Shown: positions 1 to 11,400, counted from the stretch's first letter. The stretch: 64,000 nt of DNA from Symbiodinium natans (GCA_905221605.1 CAJNDS010002100.1:77501-141500); one strand, 5' to 3'. Notes: a model not told the origin generated them from the sequence alone. Numbers and translations are program-made.

Positions 1-190
1 AACAAGGGCAATAAGAAAGAATAAGAATAAGAATACGAATAAGAATAAGAATACTAATAACAATAAGAAAGAAACGAAAAGAATAAGAATAAGAATACTA
101 ATAACAATAAGAAAGAAACGAAAAGAATAATAATAAGAATACTAATAACAATAAGAAAGAGACTAATGAAGGTAGTAAGAATAAGCAAGA
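1..190. repeat. AATAAG/ATAACA simple repeat
   Basis: Degenerate tandem blocks of aataagaataag with longer recurring units (aagaaagaaacgaaaagaat). Purine-rich low-complexity DNA; no gene seen. Confidence 0.85.
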
Positions 191-311
191 ATAGCAATGC
201 CCCCTGCAACTCCTCAAGCCTAGGCTTTAGGGCGACAACCCAATGGCGCCAGCTAGTAGTTCGAGGAAGGCCGCACCATAAACCCCAAACCCTAAACCCC
301 AAACCCTAAAC

Positions 312-381
312 TGCAGCCGAAAGGGCTGGCGATAGTCCTCCGCACGCGCGTAGTGGACCAGGAAGCTCGGCGAGAACTTGC
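312..381 (-). CDS. predicted internal exon, unknown protein
   Basis: On the minus strand the segment follows an AG (CCTGTGAG) and stays open to a GT that begins the telomere-like array (GTTTAGGG). It reads GKFSPSFLVHYARAEDYRQP. The residue mix and G/C-ending codons look coding. Family not recognised. Confidence 0.6.
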
Positions 382-384
382 CTC

Positions 385-1272
385 ACAGGAAGCTGTGGAA
401 AACCCTCGCCCCTCAAACCCTTAAGACAAGGGGTCTAGGGGGAGACCTTTAGAAGGGACCCTTAATCTTCTTCCCCTATAAAGCCCCTGCATAGTCCCTC
501 TATACCTCAGCAGCCCGCAAATAACCTGCAAATAACCCCTAAGGTCCTTGAAGCATAGCCGCACCCCCCCCTCCCCCCCGCCATGATAATCCCCCCCCCT
601 GCTCGTGGGGGTTGGGTTTCACTCTGACCAAGTTGGGTTTAGAGTTTTCTACCCCCTGTGGTTCTTGCTGGGTTTGCGGTTCAGGGCTAAGGCGGTTTGG
701 GTTTCGGGTTTGCCCTTCTCCCCCACTTTGAGGGGGGTGGGGGGGTGGGGGGGGGTGGGGGCGGGTAGGGTGGGTTCGTGGGGGCGGGTAGGGGGGGTTC
801 GGGGGGGTGGGGGGGGGGGGGGGGCATACCATGGGGGGGAGGGATACCATGGGGGGGGGGGGGGGGTCCTTAGTCCCTTGAGTAAGGGTTTTTCATTGTA
901 GTATGAGTATGAATTGCAAGTTCTGTTGTTGCGCATTACTCATCACACCATGTCATTGATACCATTCTTCTTCTTGCGTATTATTGACCTACGGTCCGCC
1001 TAAGCCCAAACCCGAAACCGGTATCTAGAGCCTACTCCCTGCACATTCAGGGCGCCTTGGATATGTTTGGGTTGTTCTTTGAGTTTTGGGGTTCGAAGCA
1101 CCTCAACCCTCAACCCCTACCCTACCTTAAGCCCTAAACACTAAACACCAAAGCCTAAACCCTCAACCCAAAACCCTAAACCTACCCTAAGCACTAAACC
1201 TCTGCCTTGGGTCTAACACTAAACCTCAACCCTAAACCCTCAACCCGAAACTCTGAGCCCTAAACACTAAAC
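385..1272. other. intronic/low-complexity stretch
   Basis: Holds a very G-rich block (about 720-870) with runs of more than ten G, then degenerate CCCTAAA repeats from about 1100. The frames open here are glycine- or proline-only translations of the runs and are not credible genes. Confidence 0.6.
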
Positions 1273-1374
1273 CTCTGCCTGGGCTCTCATAGCACACTGT
1301 GCATCGGAGGGGCTTTTCAAAATCGTGAAGGGCGTCACGATCCGTGTCTCGGCGCCACCCGTCTTCGTGGCGAC
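1273..1374 (-). CDS. predicted internal exon, unknown protein
   Basis: Flanked by CCCTAAA-type repeat on the left and TTTAGGG on the right. Acceptor CCCGGAG, donor GTTTAGTG; 102 bp, 34 codons, reads VATKTGGAETRIVTPF. Clear coding bias; family unknown. Confidence 0.65.
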
Positions 1375-1429
1375 CTCCGGGTTTCTGGGTTTAGGGTATA
1401 GGGTCTAGGGTTTAGGGTTTAGGGTTTAG

Positions 1430-1558
1430 GTTTTAGGGTTGAGGGTTTAGGGTTTAGGGTTTAGGGTTTAGGGTTTAGGGTTTAGGGTTTAGGGTTTAGG
1501 GTTTAGGGTTTAGGGTTTAGGGTTTAGGGTTTAGGGTTTAGGGTTTAGGGTTTAGGGT
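1430..1558 (+). repeat. TTTAGGG telomere-like array
   Basis: Nearly perfect run of the heptamer, typical of several dozen such blocks in the window in both orientations. Position next to exons marks it as intronic sequence and not a chromosome end. Confidence 0.95.
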
Positions 1559-1760
1559 CCGGGTTTAGGGTATGTGCATTGGGGAGCTTGCCAGATGAAA
1601 TTCACGAGTGGAACATCATAGTTGGGATGGAGGCGCGGAAAATGCCCTTCGTGAGGCACCTGAGATAACTTTCCATCCATACTTCTTCGAAACAAAATGC
1701 ACTTTCTGATCGGAAGAATGCTGAGGCAAAAACCCAAAACCCTAAACCCTAAACCCGAAC

Positions 1761-1938
1761 CGGATCCGGGCAGGTTGCTTGCCTGAATGAACTGATCACA
1801 CTCGATGTTGAAACAGCCCGCATTGGTAGGGTTCTCAATGCTTCGTACATATCCTTGGCAGGAGCAGACATCAGATTCTTCGCAGTTGCCCGACACGTTC
1901 ATCACATGACCTACTTGGCAACTCTGCATCAGCCACAT
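1761..1938 (-). CDS. predicted cysteine-rich exon
   Basis: Open frame with closely spaced cysteines (for example ESDVCSCQGYVRSIENP) that resembles an extracellular disulfide-bonded module. Donor GTTCGGG lies at the left edge. The 5' limit is uncertain: an ATG is present, but an acceptor CTGATGCAG near 1924 is equally possible. Confidence 0.55.
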
Positions 1939-1997
1939 GCGAAGCCCGATTTAGAACCCTCCTTACGCCCTATCAGAAGCCTGCAGAAACCCCAGAC

Positions 1998-2067
1998 CCT
2001 CCAGAAACAGCCCTGCTGTTGAGCTGCGATAGGGGAACTTGAGGATGGAGGCGCCAACATCATCCGG
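1998..2067 (-). CDS. predicted exon, unknown protein
   Basis: Follows TTTCAG and ends before GTCTGG; reads PDDVGASILKFPYRSS. It lies immediately upstream of the cysteine-rich exon on the same strand, so an intron of about 60-75 bp is likely, but the phase was not resolved. Confidence 0.5.
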
Positions 2068-2399
2068 CTGAAAGATCAGTGACCTAGGGTTTAGGGTTTA
2101 GGGCTTAGGGTTTAGGGCTTAGGGTTTAGGGTTTAGGGTTCTGGTTATCACCCTAAAGGGAAGAGGGTGTCGAGCTTCGGGGTTAACACCTCTTGACCCC
2201 CGCTTTCAGGAGGCTGCTTGACAAATCCAAGGACCAGATGCTATGAACTACAACTCATACGGCAGCAGCATGGCAAGCAGCCCCCCCCCACCCCCCCACC
2301 CCCCCCGCGAACCCAACTCGTCGGCCCAATGCCCCCTTCATTCTAGGCTTGTGTTGTTTAATAAGCCGAGCATACATCATATACATATGAAAGGGCAAA

Positions 2400-2475
2400 G
2401 ACATCATATGCATCATGAAACATCATGAAACATCATGAAACATCATGAAACATCATGAAACATCATGAAACATCA
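2400..2475 (+). repeat. CATCATGAAA tandem repeat
   Basis: Tandem 10-mer catcatgaaa, grading into a CAT/ATA-rich stretch and then a TATATACA microsatellite (about 2565-2670). Open frames here are repeat translations. Confidence 0.85.
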
Positions 2476-2563
2476 TATACAACATACACATCATATACAT
2501 CATATACACCTTACATCATGTACATCAGAAACATCATGTGCATCTCATACATTTTCTACTCTC

Positions 2564-2601
<38 letters not shown>

Positions 2602-2789
2602 TGTATCTATATATATATACATACATATGTATATATATATATATATATATGCATATATATATATATATGTATAGAATACATAGAAGTGCATATGTATCAT
2701 ATACAAATTCATACACATCATATACCACATATACATCATACACCGTCCTACTCACAAGCACAACACGACGCATGTTATTCTTAAAAGTC

Positions 2790-2903
2790 GATATGGGGGG
2801 GGGGGGTTGCGAAAGTAAGGGACCCTAAAACTACCCCCAAATAGTAGAATTCCCTTATCAGAAGGACCCCAAGAAGGTACCCCATATTTTCGGAAACCCC
2901 CAA
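2790..2903. mobile_element. small inverted-repeat element, family A
   Basis: About 110 bp. One end resembles GGGGTTGCGAAAGTAAGGGA and the other TTTTCGGAAACCCC, with internal AATAGTAGAATTCCCTTAT. At least eight relatives occur in the window. No coding capacity, so a MITE or introner. Confidence 0.75.
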
Positions 2904-2961
2904 ACCCCAAACTCTAAACCTTAAAGCCGAAACCCTAAACCCGAAACCCGAAACCCTAAAC

Positions 2962-3056
2962 GATATGGGCGCGCGCCTGATTGAAGCGGCATTGGGCTCT
3001 CTGGGTGTTCCGAGTGGCTTGGAGCAGATCCGCAGGCGCCCCTTGCTCTCCGCCAC
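2962..3056 (-). CDS. predicted internal exon, unknown protein
   Basis: Acceptor TTTGAAAG, donor GTTTAGGG; reads VAESKGRLRICSKPLGTPRE. CCCTAAA lies immediately left and, beyond an octamer satellite, TTTAGGG lies right, as expected for an exon here. Confidence 0.65.
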
Positions 3057-3065
3057 CTTTCAAAC

Positions 3066-3172
3066 GTGAAGGGCTCCAGGGCTCCAGGGCTCCAGGGCTC
3101 CAGGGCTCCAGGGCTCCAGGGCTCCAGGGCTCCAGGGCTCCAGGGCTCCAGGGCTCCAGGGCTCCAGGGCTT
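3066..3172 (+). repeat. GGCTCCAG octamer satellite
   Basis: About 13 near-perfect tandem copies of an 8-bp unit inserted just beside an exon edge and followed by TTTAGGG-type repeats. Confidence 0.9.
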
Positions 3173-3295
3173 TCGGGTTTAGGGTTTAGGGTTCCGGGTT
3201 TCGGGTTTCAGGTTTAGGGTTCCGGGTTTAGGGTTTAGGGTTTAGGGTTTAGGGCTTAGTAGGGCTTAGGGCTTAGGGCTTAGGGTTTAGGTCCT

Positions 3296-3396
3296 TGATG
3301 ATAAGAACAGGGTCTTGGGGGTTGTTAAAGTATACTTACGGGGGGACCGGAGGGGAAGTTTATTTGCAATCATTCCGACCCCTATATTAGAGGGCT
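3296..3396. mobile_element. small element, family G
   Basis: Begins near gatgataagaacagggtcttgggggtt and ends near attccgacccctatatta. The same end signature recurs at 9524-9645 and 62380-62502. Confidence 0.55.
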
Positions 3397-4498
3397 CCAG
3401 GCTTTAGAGCTTTTCGAGTTCCAGGCTTTACAGTAAACTCCAGAAAGTTGGAACGTGATTCTAAGGATGATGGGAGCTGGGATCCCCTTTAGTATGCTTT
3501 TTGGGGCATGGGGACAAGGATGTTCCAACTTTTTGGAGTTTGCTGTAGGGTTGCAGGCTTTGGGGTTGGGGGTTCCAGGCTTTGGGGTTCCAGGGCTTAG
3601 GGTTGCAGGCTTTAGGGTTTGGGGTTTCCAGGCTTTAGGGGTTTGGGGCAAACGCTAAACCCTAAACCCTAAACCCCAAACCCTAAACCCTACATCTTGC
3701 AGGCTTGAGGGTGTTTTCCGGGTTTAGGGTTTCGGGTTCCAGGCTTCAGGGTCCCTTCGGGTTTCGGGTTTAGGGCTCTAGGGATCGAAGGTTTAGACTT
3801 TTAGGGTTTAGGGTTTAGGGTTTAGGGTTTAGGGTTTAGGGTTTAGGGTTTGGGGTTTAGGGTTTAGGGTTTAGGGTTTAGCATGATCTGGCTCGAACCC
3901 CATCCGCACGCTCCTACGTGCCCCGACCTGACCCCTGCGAGTCAGAGCCATCGTTGCGGAGACGTCAGCGATGTAGTCCTCACCTGTCCGAGCAAAACGC
4001 GGCTGAGGGTCCGGGAGTCGACGCTGCAGGGTTCTGAATTAAAAAGTTGAGGGTTGAGGAACCCTAAACCCTAAACCCTAAACCCTAAACCCTAAACCCT
4101 AAACCCTAAACTTACGGTCCCTGACTCTTAAACCATGAGCCCGAAACCGCGCGGGGGATACGACGACTGGGGATCAATGGTGTGTCCAAACTAGTCCGAA
4201 GATGCGATTGCTCGTACTTCTAGCTTTGCTTCATTCAAGCACTGAACTGGGTTGGCCTTGAAACCCTCTGAAGATACTTATATATAGGGTCCCTTATAAA
4301 CCCCAATAAGGAAACTAAAAAATGTCCCAAAAACTAACCTAACGAGTGCCAAGCGAATTCGTCGCATGGCTCAGGCAGCAGCTTCCATGCGCGCTCTGCA
4401 TGCCCGCCGAGACCACTGGATCGCACCCTCAACCCTGAACCCTAAACCCTAAACCCTAAACCCTAAACCCTAAACCCTAAAACCCTAAACCCTAAACC
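3396..4498. other. intron-type stretch
   Basis: Repeated GGGCTCCAG/GGCTTTAGGG degenerate repeats, TTTAGGG arrays to about 3880, a unique 130-bp piece, then CCCTAAA arrays. The orientation (TTTAGGG before CCCTAAA) is that of an intron. No exon could be supported. Confidence 0.5.
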
Positions 4499-4813
4499 CT
4501 AAGCATTTCGAACAGACCAGGTCACGATCCGGCCGCGTGGAGGATCAACACTCTCGGGCCGAAGTTCCGACATCCGCACCCCGCGTCCGAGAGGCGCCGA
4601 GAAGCCCCTCGGCCGATCCCTTCTGCGCTGGCGCGCACGGTCCACGAAACAATAGTGGCAAACCGGACCATCTGTGATGAAAGCGCATTGACAGCAGAGG
4701 TTCATGTTTTGAGATGTTCCAGCACTTCTGAGATGTAAGATGTTGCTGCTTACACCTCTGCAGCCGGCAGCCGAAACGCACATGGATCTACTGTCCATGG
4801 TTCTTTGCCGCAA
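4499..4813 (-). CDS. possible cysteine-rich exon
   Basis: Open frame containing CCQCAFITDGPVCHYCF and basic, arginine-rich sequence after it; it closes at a TAG formed by the repeat edge. Another minus frame (4750-4983) is also open and protein-like, so the exon structure between 4.5 and 5.5 kb is unresolved. Confidence 0.4.
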   Translation of the reverse strand: MRQRTMDSRSMCVSAAGCRGVSSNILHLRSAGTSQNMNLCCQCAFITDGPVCHYCFVDRARQRRRDRPRGFSAPLGRGVRMSELRPESVDPPRGRIVTWSVRNA

Positions 4814-4989
4814 AGGGGGCCACGGCTAACTTGACTCCGTTCCTTGAGACGTATGACTAGCTCAAGGTCCCCTACCTGCCAACCAAATGGGCGCTTGCTC
4901 TCTGGGGGCTGCTTGAAGTCATATACAACCGACGATTGTTGCCGCAGTAGGTTTTGCCATGTCATTGGATAGCTCCTTGGCAAAACATT

Positions 4990-6290
4990 CTCTTCCTTCG
5001 TTGCATCAAACTCCCAAGACTTGACTTCACCAGCCCTTCGAACAAGTGATTGTCAGTGAAGTGTGAGCAGATGCTATACTGCGAAAACAGCTGACATTCG
5101 CCTCTCCTTTTGCTGAACGAAGCCCAAGAGTGCTTGCCAAGAAAAACGGAGCCAAATTTGCATCTCACGTGCAACAAACAGCAGACTGGTCTTTCTTCTG
5201 CAAGCCACATGACATAAAGGTCGAGAACCGAGGGTAGACTCGGAGGCTGAGAAGTCTTGAGAAAAGTGAGCGCGCACCTTTTTCCACAGAAAGTGAAGTA
5301 TAATCAAAGGACCGAAACAGAGATTCTTCGGAACGGAACAGTGATTTTGACCTCGTTTGAACTTTTCTTCGGCTGTAAGCAAGGGCAGGAACAGTGAGTC
5401 AGACATCATTCGCTTTGTTCTTCGCCTGAAAGAAAGGGAAGGAACAGTGATTTTGGCAGCCATGTGCGGCTCAGCGCACAAGTTCAGTCCAGCCAGGGTT
5501 TAGGGTTGAGAGCTTAGGGTTCAAGGGGTCGAATCGCTGGCCTTCCTCCATGATCAGCAAGTTGAACCGTCTCTCCACCTGGATCCACCAGAATGAGCAT
5601 CCCGGCGAATGTGAAAGTCTAGCTCAGATGCCCTCTTGTCATGATGATAACAGGCATCAGAACTGGAAGGCTTTGAAGCCCTATGACCACATAGACCTTA
5701 AACCCAAACCCAAACAGGGTTTCGGGTTTAGGGGTTTAGGGGTTTAGGGGTTTAGGGGCTTAGGGGTTTAGGGTTTAGGGTTTAGGGTTTAGGGTTTAGG
5801 GTTTAGGGTTTAGGGTTTAGGGTTTGGAGTTTAGGGTTAGCCAGGATGGTCCAGTCAAGGTGCTCGGAACGACATGAGGCCCACCGCGTCTCCACCGAAG
5901 GCGGAGAAGTATGGGTCGCAAAGGCTTGGATATCCCTCGCTCAGGGTTCATGATTTTAGGTTTTATACTCCAGCGGTTCAGGGTTTAGGGTCTAGGGTGT
6001 AGGGTCTAGGGTTTAGGGTCTAGGGTCTAGGATTTAAGGGTGTCGTGGGCTGAAGGCAGGGATGAGGTCGGCTTAGGGACGAGTGCGGCACTTGGCTGTT
6101 CAGGATGGCAACTCCCGTGTTAGGTTTAAGCTCTCGGGTCGAGGGCTCACGGTCTAGGGCTGCTCTCTTTGTCAGATAGGGGTTGGGTGTTAGGGTTTAG
6201 GGTTTTAGGGTGAGTTTTAGGGTATAGGGTATGGGGTTTAGGGTTTAGGGTTTAGGGTTTAGGGTTTAGGGTTTAGGGTTTAGGGTCAAA
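4990..6290. other. unresolved unique segment and repeats
   Basis: 4990-5490 is non-repetitive and open in two minus frames without a clear winner. From 5500 it is TTTAGGG arrays interrupted by two unique patches with no supported gene. Confidence 0.4.
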
Positions 6291-6292
6291 AC

Positions 6293-6386
6293 CGACGCCG
6301 CCTGGCAGCCACAAGCTCCATTTGGGGAGGATTGAGCCAGGGGCGGCGACTGCAACAAACTCGCGGCAAGCGCTGTTCCACAGGAC
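6293..6386 (-). CDS. predicted internal exon, unknown protein
   Basis: Acceptor CTAAAGAG, donor GTTTTGACC; reads VLWNSACREFVAVAAPGSIL and continues with tryptophans (WSLWLPGG). Unusually, both flanks carry TTTAGGG on the + strand. Confidence 0.65.
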
Positions 6387-6904
6387 CTCTTTAGGGTTTA
6401 GGGTTTAGGGTTTAGGGTTTAGGGTTTAGGGTTTAGGGTTTAGGGTATAGGGTATAGGGTTTGGGGTTTAGGGTTTAGGGTTTAGGGTTTAGGGTTCAGG
6501 GTTGAAGGTTCAGGGTTGAGGGTTCAGGGTTGAGGGTTTAGAGTTCAAGGCTCTGGGGCCGCTCACTGAACCTAAACCCCTAAACTATGGGATGACCAAA
6601 CCCCAACCCCCCCCCCCCCTCTATACTACCCCCCCCCCAAGGTTCCTCCCTTAAATGACCTTCATTAGGCTTAACTATCCCTAAATAGCATTATTTATGG
6701 AGGGAACTGGGGGGGGGGAGGGGGGGAGTGAGGGGCGTAGTAAGGAAACTCATGAAGCACAGGCATTCGTCCGGGGTGGCACTTGACACGCCACGCAAGT
6801 CTCGCTCGCAATTCTTCACTTGCCTTTTCTTTAGGGTGCCCAGAAAGAGACCGTCTTGACTGCCCATAGCGAAGAGCAGAACGCTCAACCCCCCTAAAAG
6901 AAAC

Positions 6905-7075
6905 GGGCGTTTCCGAAAATGGGGGATACACGTTTTGGGGGTGGGGTTCCTGTGAGAAGGATTATCGCATTTTTGGGGTAGAGGGGGCTTCCAAAAATAG
7001 GGGTACCCCCAAATATAGCAGAATCCCCTTTCAAAAGGACCCCTAGGAGGGTACCCCTATTATCGGAAACCCCAT
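6905..7075. mobile_element. small inverted-repeat element, family A
   Basis: Ends TTTCCGAAAATGGGGG and TATTATCGGAAACCCC, with an internal second copy of the motif, so possibly two overlapping insertions. Confidence 0.6.
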
Positions 7076-7611
7076 ATTAAAGCGTGCAAACGCCGGCCTC
7101 GACCTTGGCAGCGTTGAGGGACCCTCGAGAGACCTGCAGTCAGGATTGAAGGTGTGTGGTTTGGGTTTAGACAGGTTTAGGGTTTAGGGTTTAGGGTTTA
7201 GGGTTTAGGGTTTAGGGTTTAGGGTTTAGGGTTTAGGGCTTAGGGTTTAGGGTTTAGGGTTTAGGGTTTAGGGTTTTGGGTTTTGGGTTTTGGGTTTTGG
7301 GGTTTAGATAGGTTGAGAAAGGTGCAGATGGGTTTAGATGGGTTTTGATGAGTTTGGGGAACATTCGAAGGTCGCCAGATCAAGGCCTGCAACCGGTGCT
7401 CGGCGTGTTGGCTGATATGGCCCTCTTGCCCACCAACACGCCACCCCCTAGACCCTAGGCCCTGAACCCCTAAACCCTAAACCCTAAACCCTAAACCCTA
7501 CACCCCAAACGCCAAACCCTAAACCCTAAACCCGAAACCCTAAACCCTGAACCCAACCCTAAGCCCTAGGGTTTTTAACCCGCAACCCTAAGCCCATGTC
7601 CCATCTGACAC

Positions 7612-7684
7612 CGCAGCCAAAGCGACCTTCCGCGTCTGTGCAGACAGCTTCGAGGAACGACGCCCGGAGTCGATGATCAGACTC
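7612..7684 (-). CDS. predicted internal exon, unknown protein
   Basis: Acceptor CCAAG, donor GTGTCAG; reads ESDHRLRASFLEAVCTDAEG. CCCTAA-type repeat lies left, a long TTTAGGG array right. Confidence 0.65.
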
Positions 7685-7699
7685 CTTGGTCCGGCATCG

Positions 7700-8025
7700 A
7701 GGGGTTTAGGGTTTAGGGTCTAGGGTTTAGGGTCTAGGGTCTAGGGTTTAGGGTTTAGGGTTTAAGGTTTAGGGTTTAGGGTTTAGGGTTTAGGGTTTAG
7801 GGTTTAGGGTTTAGGGTTTAGGGTTTAGGGTTTAGGGTTTAGGGTTTAGGGTTTAGGGTTTAGGGTTTAGGGTTTAGGGTTTAGGGTTTAGGGTTTAGGG
7901 TTTAGGTTAGGGTTTAGGGTTTAGGGTTTAGGGTTTAGGGTTTAGGGTTTAGGGTTTAGGGTTTAGGGTTTAGGGTTTAGGGTTTAGGGTTTAGGGTTTA
8001 GGGTTTAGGGTTTAGGGTTTAGGGA
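7700..8025 (+). repeat. long TTTAGGG array
   Basis: More than 40 heptamers with few variants (TCTAGGG, TTTAAGG, one TTTAGG). One of the longest blocks in the window; it sits next to an exon and not at a chromosome end. Confidence 0.95.
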
Positions 8026-8063
8026 GCCGTGAGGAGCTGATTAGGGGCTTGGGATGTCGGTAG

Positions 8064-8152
8064 TTTCTTAAATTTAAGGTGGCACCCCCTTTGAAAAGGG
8101 ATCCCGAAAAAGGACCCTGATTTAGGAAGCTACCCATTATTTTTTAATTTTA
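8064..8152. mobile_element. small element, family L
   Basis: Contains the signature TTTAGGAAGCTACCCATTAT together with GGGATCCC. A second copy lies at 62975-63055 and abuts an exon. Confidence 0.45.
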
Positions 8153-8437
8153 GGAGGGATGGCTCACGTGAAGCCCTGCGCCATAAACCGTGGTCTGTTG
8201 AGGGTCGAGGACTGAGGGTGTAGCTTCGGCATCCCTGAGCCTGCCATTGCAAGCACGATTGCAAGCAGCAGAACTTCCAGAACTGATACTGTTGGTTCTT
8301 TTAGCTCCGGCTAGCTCGAACTGCAAACCACTTCACGAACTCAATGCAGTTGGAGCTCAGTTATATTCGCTAAAACACTCATACTAAAAAAGCCGGCCGT
8401 CACACGTGAAATTGAGAACCCCACGGCATTGTTGGTA

Positions 8438-8568
8438 GCGCATAACTACTATTTGCTTAAAAACCCCAAAAGAATTCTTAAAAAAGAATGAACAATCCTT
8501 ATATTACCCTTAAGACGGAAGAACAGTTTTACTTTTTCCGGGTTCTTAAGCAATTAGTAAATAACGGG
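8438..8568. mobile_element. inverted-repeat element, family F
   Basis: Ends CTACTATTTGCTTAAAAACCCC and GGGTTCTTAAGCAATTAGTAA are inverted repeats. A second copy lies at 20810-20925. Confidence 0.7.
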
Positions 8569-8727
8569 CTAAGTTTGCCGCTGCGTTTAGAGGGCCTTTC
8601 GTGTTCGAGCCCCGGAGCTCATTTGGTTTACCAGCTGCCCCAACAGCGGTCCTTTAGGTTTTAGGTTTTAGGGTTTAGGGTTTAGGGTTTAGGGTCTAGG
8701 GTTTAGGGTTTAGGGTTTATTCCTCGG

Positions 8728-8845
8728 CCGTTCCCAGGGACTCCAATACCCCCTAGGTAAGGCAATGTTCCTTAAAATGTCAGCGAGGCCCTTGTATGGT
8801 TTAAGGACTATTCCTCAATTTAGGGGTCTTGGGGTCTCGGGGAAT
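8728..8845. mobile_element. inverted-repeat element, family D
   Basis: TTCCCAGGGACTCCAATACCCC at one end and TTTAGGGGTCTTGGGGTCTCGG at the other, with internal TTCCTTAAA and TAAGGACTATTCCT. Related copies at 19343, 26575 and 45318. Confidence 0.7.
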
Positions 8846-8849
8846 TATT

Positions 8850-9465
8850 CAAAATAGTGAGTTGCTACTAAGCAAATAGAGCTTACCTGCAACTATGTCA
8901 CTCGGATGAATGAGATCATCTACCTGCTCAACGAATATGGAATTGCAGAGTGTGCTTCTAGAACTTCTTTTCATGTAATAGAGGAGAATATGTTTCGGTG
9001 TTAAAACCATTTGGTGTGTGTGTGTGTGTGTTCGCAATGAGTATATCTAGCGCTAGCCCACATTGGAATAAACGACTAGCCCCGAGTGAGCATAATCAAA
9101 GTGAATTAAACTCAAAGCTTTGGATAAACTTAGAGCCTTTGAAAGCTTCATGATTTTAGACACTGTACTTGACACACAGCTACGCATGTTTGGCAATTAT
9201 TTTGACTCACACGACCCTCTACTTTAACAAAAATCTGTTCATTGACCTAACAAGCAGATTTTGTAGAATACTTCTGATGTTATGCATTCCCGCCAGCACA
9301 ATTTGTGAATAACCTGACTGATTTGGATAGCTGGACCTTTACGATAATCCGGTCGTTTTTACTTTATGCAAATCATAATAACCCTAAAACCTAAACCCTA
9401 AACCCTAAACCCTAGACCCCAAACCCTAAACCCCAAACCCTAAACCATAGACACATACTGGGTTC
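8850..9465. other. AT-richer unique stretch
   Basis: Less GC-rich than the rest and poor in heptamer arrays, with a short CA/GT microsatellite near 9018. No convincing coding frame; probably intron or intergenic DNA. Confidence 0.45.
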
Positions 9466-9468
9466 AAG

Positions 9469-9525
9469 GCGGAGCTCAGCACGAACATTCGTTCGTTTTA
9501 CGCGAACAAGGCTCTCTTCAACTTG
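9469..9525 (+). CDS. predicted internal exon, unknown protein
   Basis: Acceptor GGGTTCAAG; reads AELSTNIRSFYANKALFNL for 19 codons, then an apparent GC donor (GCATAATATAGG) that is also the edge of a family G element. Phase 0 at both ends. Confidence 0.55.
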
Positions 9526-9645
9526 GCATAATATAGGGGCCTGAATAAATAGAATAGGGTCTTGGAGGTTATTATACTATCTGTAAAAAGGGGCCTTAAG
9601 GGAAGACTATTAGGACTTTTTGGGACCTCTACATTATTCATTTAG
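9524..9645. mobile_element. small element, family G, abutting an exon
   Basis: Starts ataatataggggcctgaataaatagaat and ends near gggacctctacattattca. It starts right at the predicted exon edge, like an introner. Confidence 0.5.
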
Positions 9646-10289
9646 GCCTTAACGTCTTGGGCATGCTTTTCGCTCAACGAATACCCAAAATTTTCTAAAC
9701 GGACCTGGGCCGTGTGCCTGGTTCCAAAAACTCAAGAGTTTTCGGAGTTCTGAAAATCCACAACGGAACTCCCTAAACCCCAAACCGTAAACCCACTCAA
9801 GGCACTCCTAACTAAACAAGCGGTTTTGGAAGCGTTTGGGCAGACACATCGATGAAAAACAATCGCCGGTTAACAGTGTAAGTGGTGTAACCAATATACC
9901 TCCAAGTTCATTAACGACGTTTGTTAGTTGTTTACCGCTTTAACTTTGGAGTAACATGAATTAAAGTGTGCTTCGATTGTTCTGCCCGTTACATTTTGAG
10001 AACACTACTTAATAAGATAAGCAATAAGCCATTGATATGCTGCTTTGTATACACATCCTGCACGACATATGCGACTTGCAACCTATAGAAACATACTCTT
10101 AACCCTAAACCCTAAACCCTACACCATAATTTGTTTGAGGCATATTCGTGCATTGAGAGGCATCGGGCCCTAAACCCGAATCCTCTGTCTTACTTAGGGC
10201 TAAACCCTAAACCCTAAACCCTAAACCCCAAACCCTAAACCCTAAACCCTAAAGGGCGCACCCTGACTTGGCTGAGTTGACATGCTTAC

Positions 10290-10355
10290 ACGCTTCGTCC
10301 CCGGCGTAGTCGGCGACGATTTAGGTGGCTGCTCCACCTCCGGTAAAGTGGTGGG
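10290..10355 (-). CDS. predicted proline/threonine-rich exon
   Basis: Acceptor CCGCAAG, consensus donor GTAAGC; reads PTTLPEVEQPPKSSPTTPGT. Composition suggests a disordered linker. Confidence 0.6.
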
Positions 10356-10425
10356 CTTGCGGTTGAGGGCTTAGGGTTTAGGGTTTAGGGTTTAGGGTTT
10401 AAGGTTTAGGGTTTAGGGTTTATTG

Positions 10426-10509
10426 AAATTATTAAGGGTTCAGGTCCGGGGAAGTTTCGAGGAGGTTCAAGGAGTTTCGCTTTTTGGATTTTCTTAATAA
10501 TTTCAAGTT
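10426..10509. mobile_element. inverted-repeat element
   Basis: Bounded by TTGAAATTATTAAG and CTTAATAATTTCAA, perfect inverted repeats 84 bp apart, embedded between TTTAGGG arrays. Confidence 0.65.
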
Positions 10510-10779
10510 ACAGGGGGCTTGAGAGTTTAGGGTTTAGGGTTTAGGGTTTAGGGTTCAGCAGCTCCGGATCGAGCAGTTTTATGGTAGTAAAGTTATATTT
10601 ACGCCTCTGATATAACACCCACCCACCCAGAGAATCCCACAACATTGAGAAAGCAAAAGTACAAGTATTCTCCAATCATATCAGCTTCACAGGCTTAACG
10701 ACCGGACACAACAAAAACACCTAATATTATTAACTTCATGTTCTTGCCATTGCATCTCTGCGTTAGCCTCTCTCCCCAG

Positions 10780-11400
10780 GCCTTGAGGCCTTGAAACCCT
10801 AAACTCTAGGCCTTGAGGCCCTGAAACCCTTTGAACCCTTGAAACCCTAGACCTCAGTCCTTGAGGCCCTGAAACCCTGAACCCCAGGCCTTGAGGCCCT
10901 GAAACCCTAAACCAGCCTTGAGACCCAGAAACCCTAAACTCCACGCCTTGAGGCCCTGGAACCCTAAACCTCAGGCCTTGAAGCCCTGGCCAGGCCTTGA
11001 GGCCCTGACCCTCAACCCCAGCCAAACCCTAAACTCCAGGCCTTGAAGCCCTGAAACCCTAAATTCCAGGCCTTGAGCCCTAAACCCCGAAACCCTAAAC
11101 TCCAGGCCTTGAGGTCTAGAAGCCTAAATTCCAGGCTGGAGGCCCTGAAACTCCAGAGGCCCTGAAATACTAAACCTCAGGCCTTGAGGCCTTGAAACCC
11201 TAAACCCCAGGCCTTGAGGCCTGAAACCCTAAACCCTCCAGGCCGTGAGGCCCTGAAACCCTAAACGCCATAAACGCCAGGCCTTGAGGCCCTGAAACCC
11301 CAAACCCTAGGCCTTACAGCCTGGAACCACGACAAATTACCATGAAACCCTAAAACCCAGGCCTTGAGGCACTGAAACCCTGAACTGCAGGCCTTGAGAC
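10780..11400 (+). repeat. CCTTGAGGCCCTGAAACCCTAAA tandem repeat
   Basis: About 20-25 degenerate units of 23-24 bp, each containing an embedded CCCTAAA, so the satellite may have grown from a telomere-like block. Confidence 0.85.

Noticed and set aside
539-936. Proline-rich and glycine-rich frames
   Set aside because: Translations of G/C homopolymer-rich DNA.
2455-2828. Tyrosine/isoleucine-rich frames on both strands
   Set aside because: Direct translation of a TATATACA microsatellite.
7700-8025. A true chromosome end
   Set aside because: Arrays of both orientations occur throughout with unique exons between them, so no single array marks a terminus.
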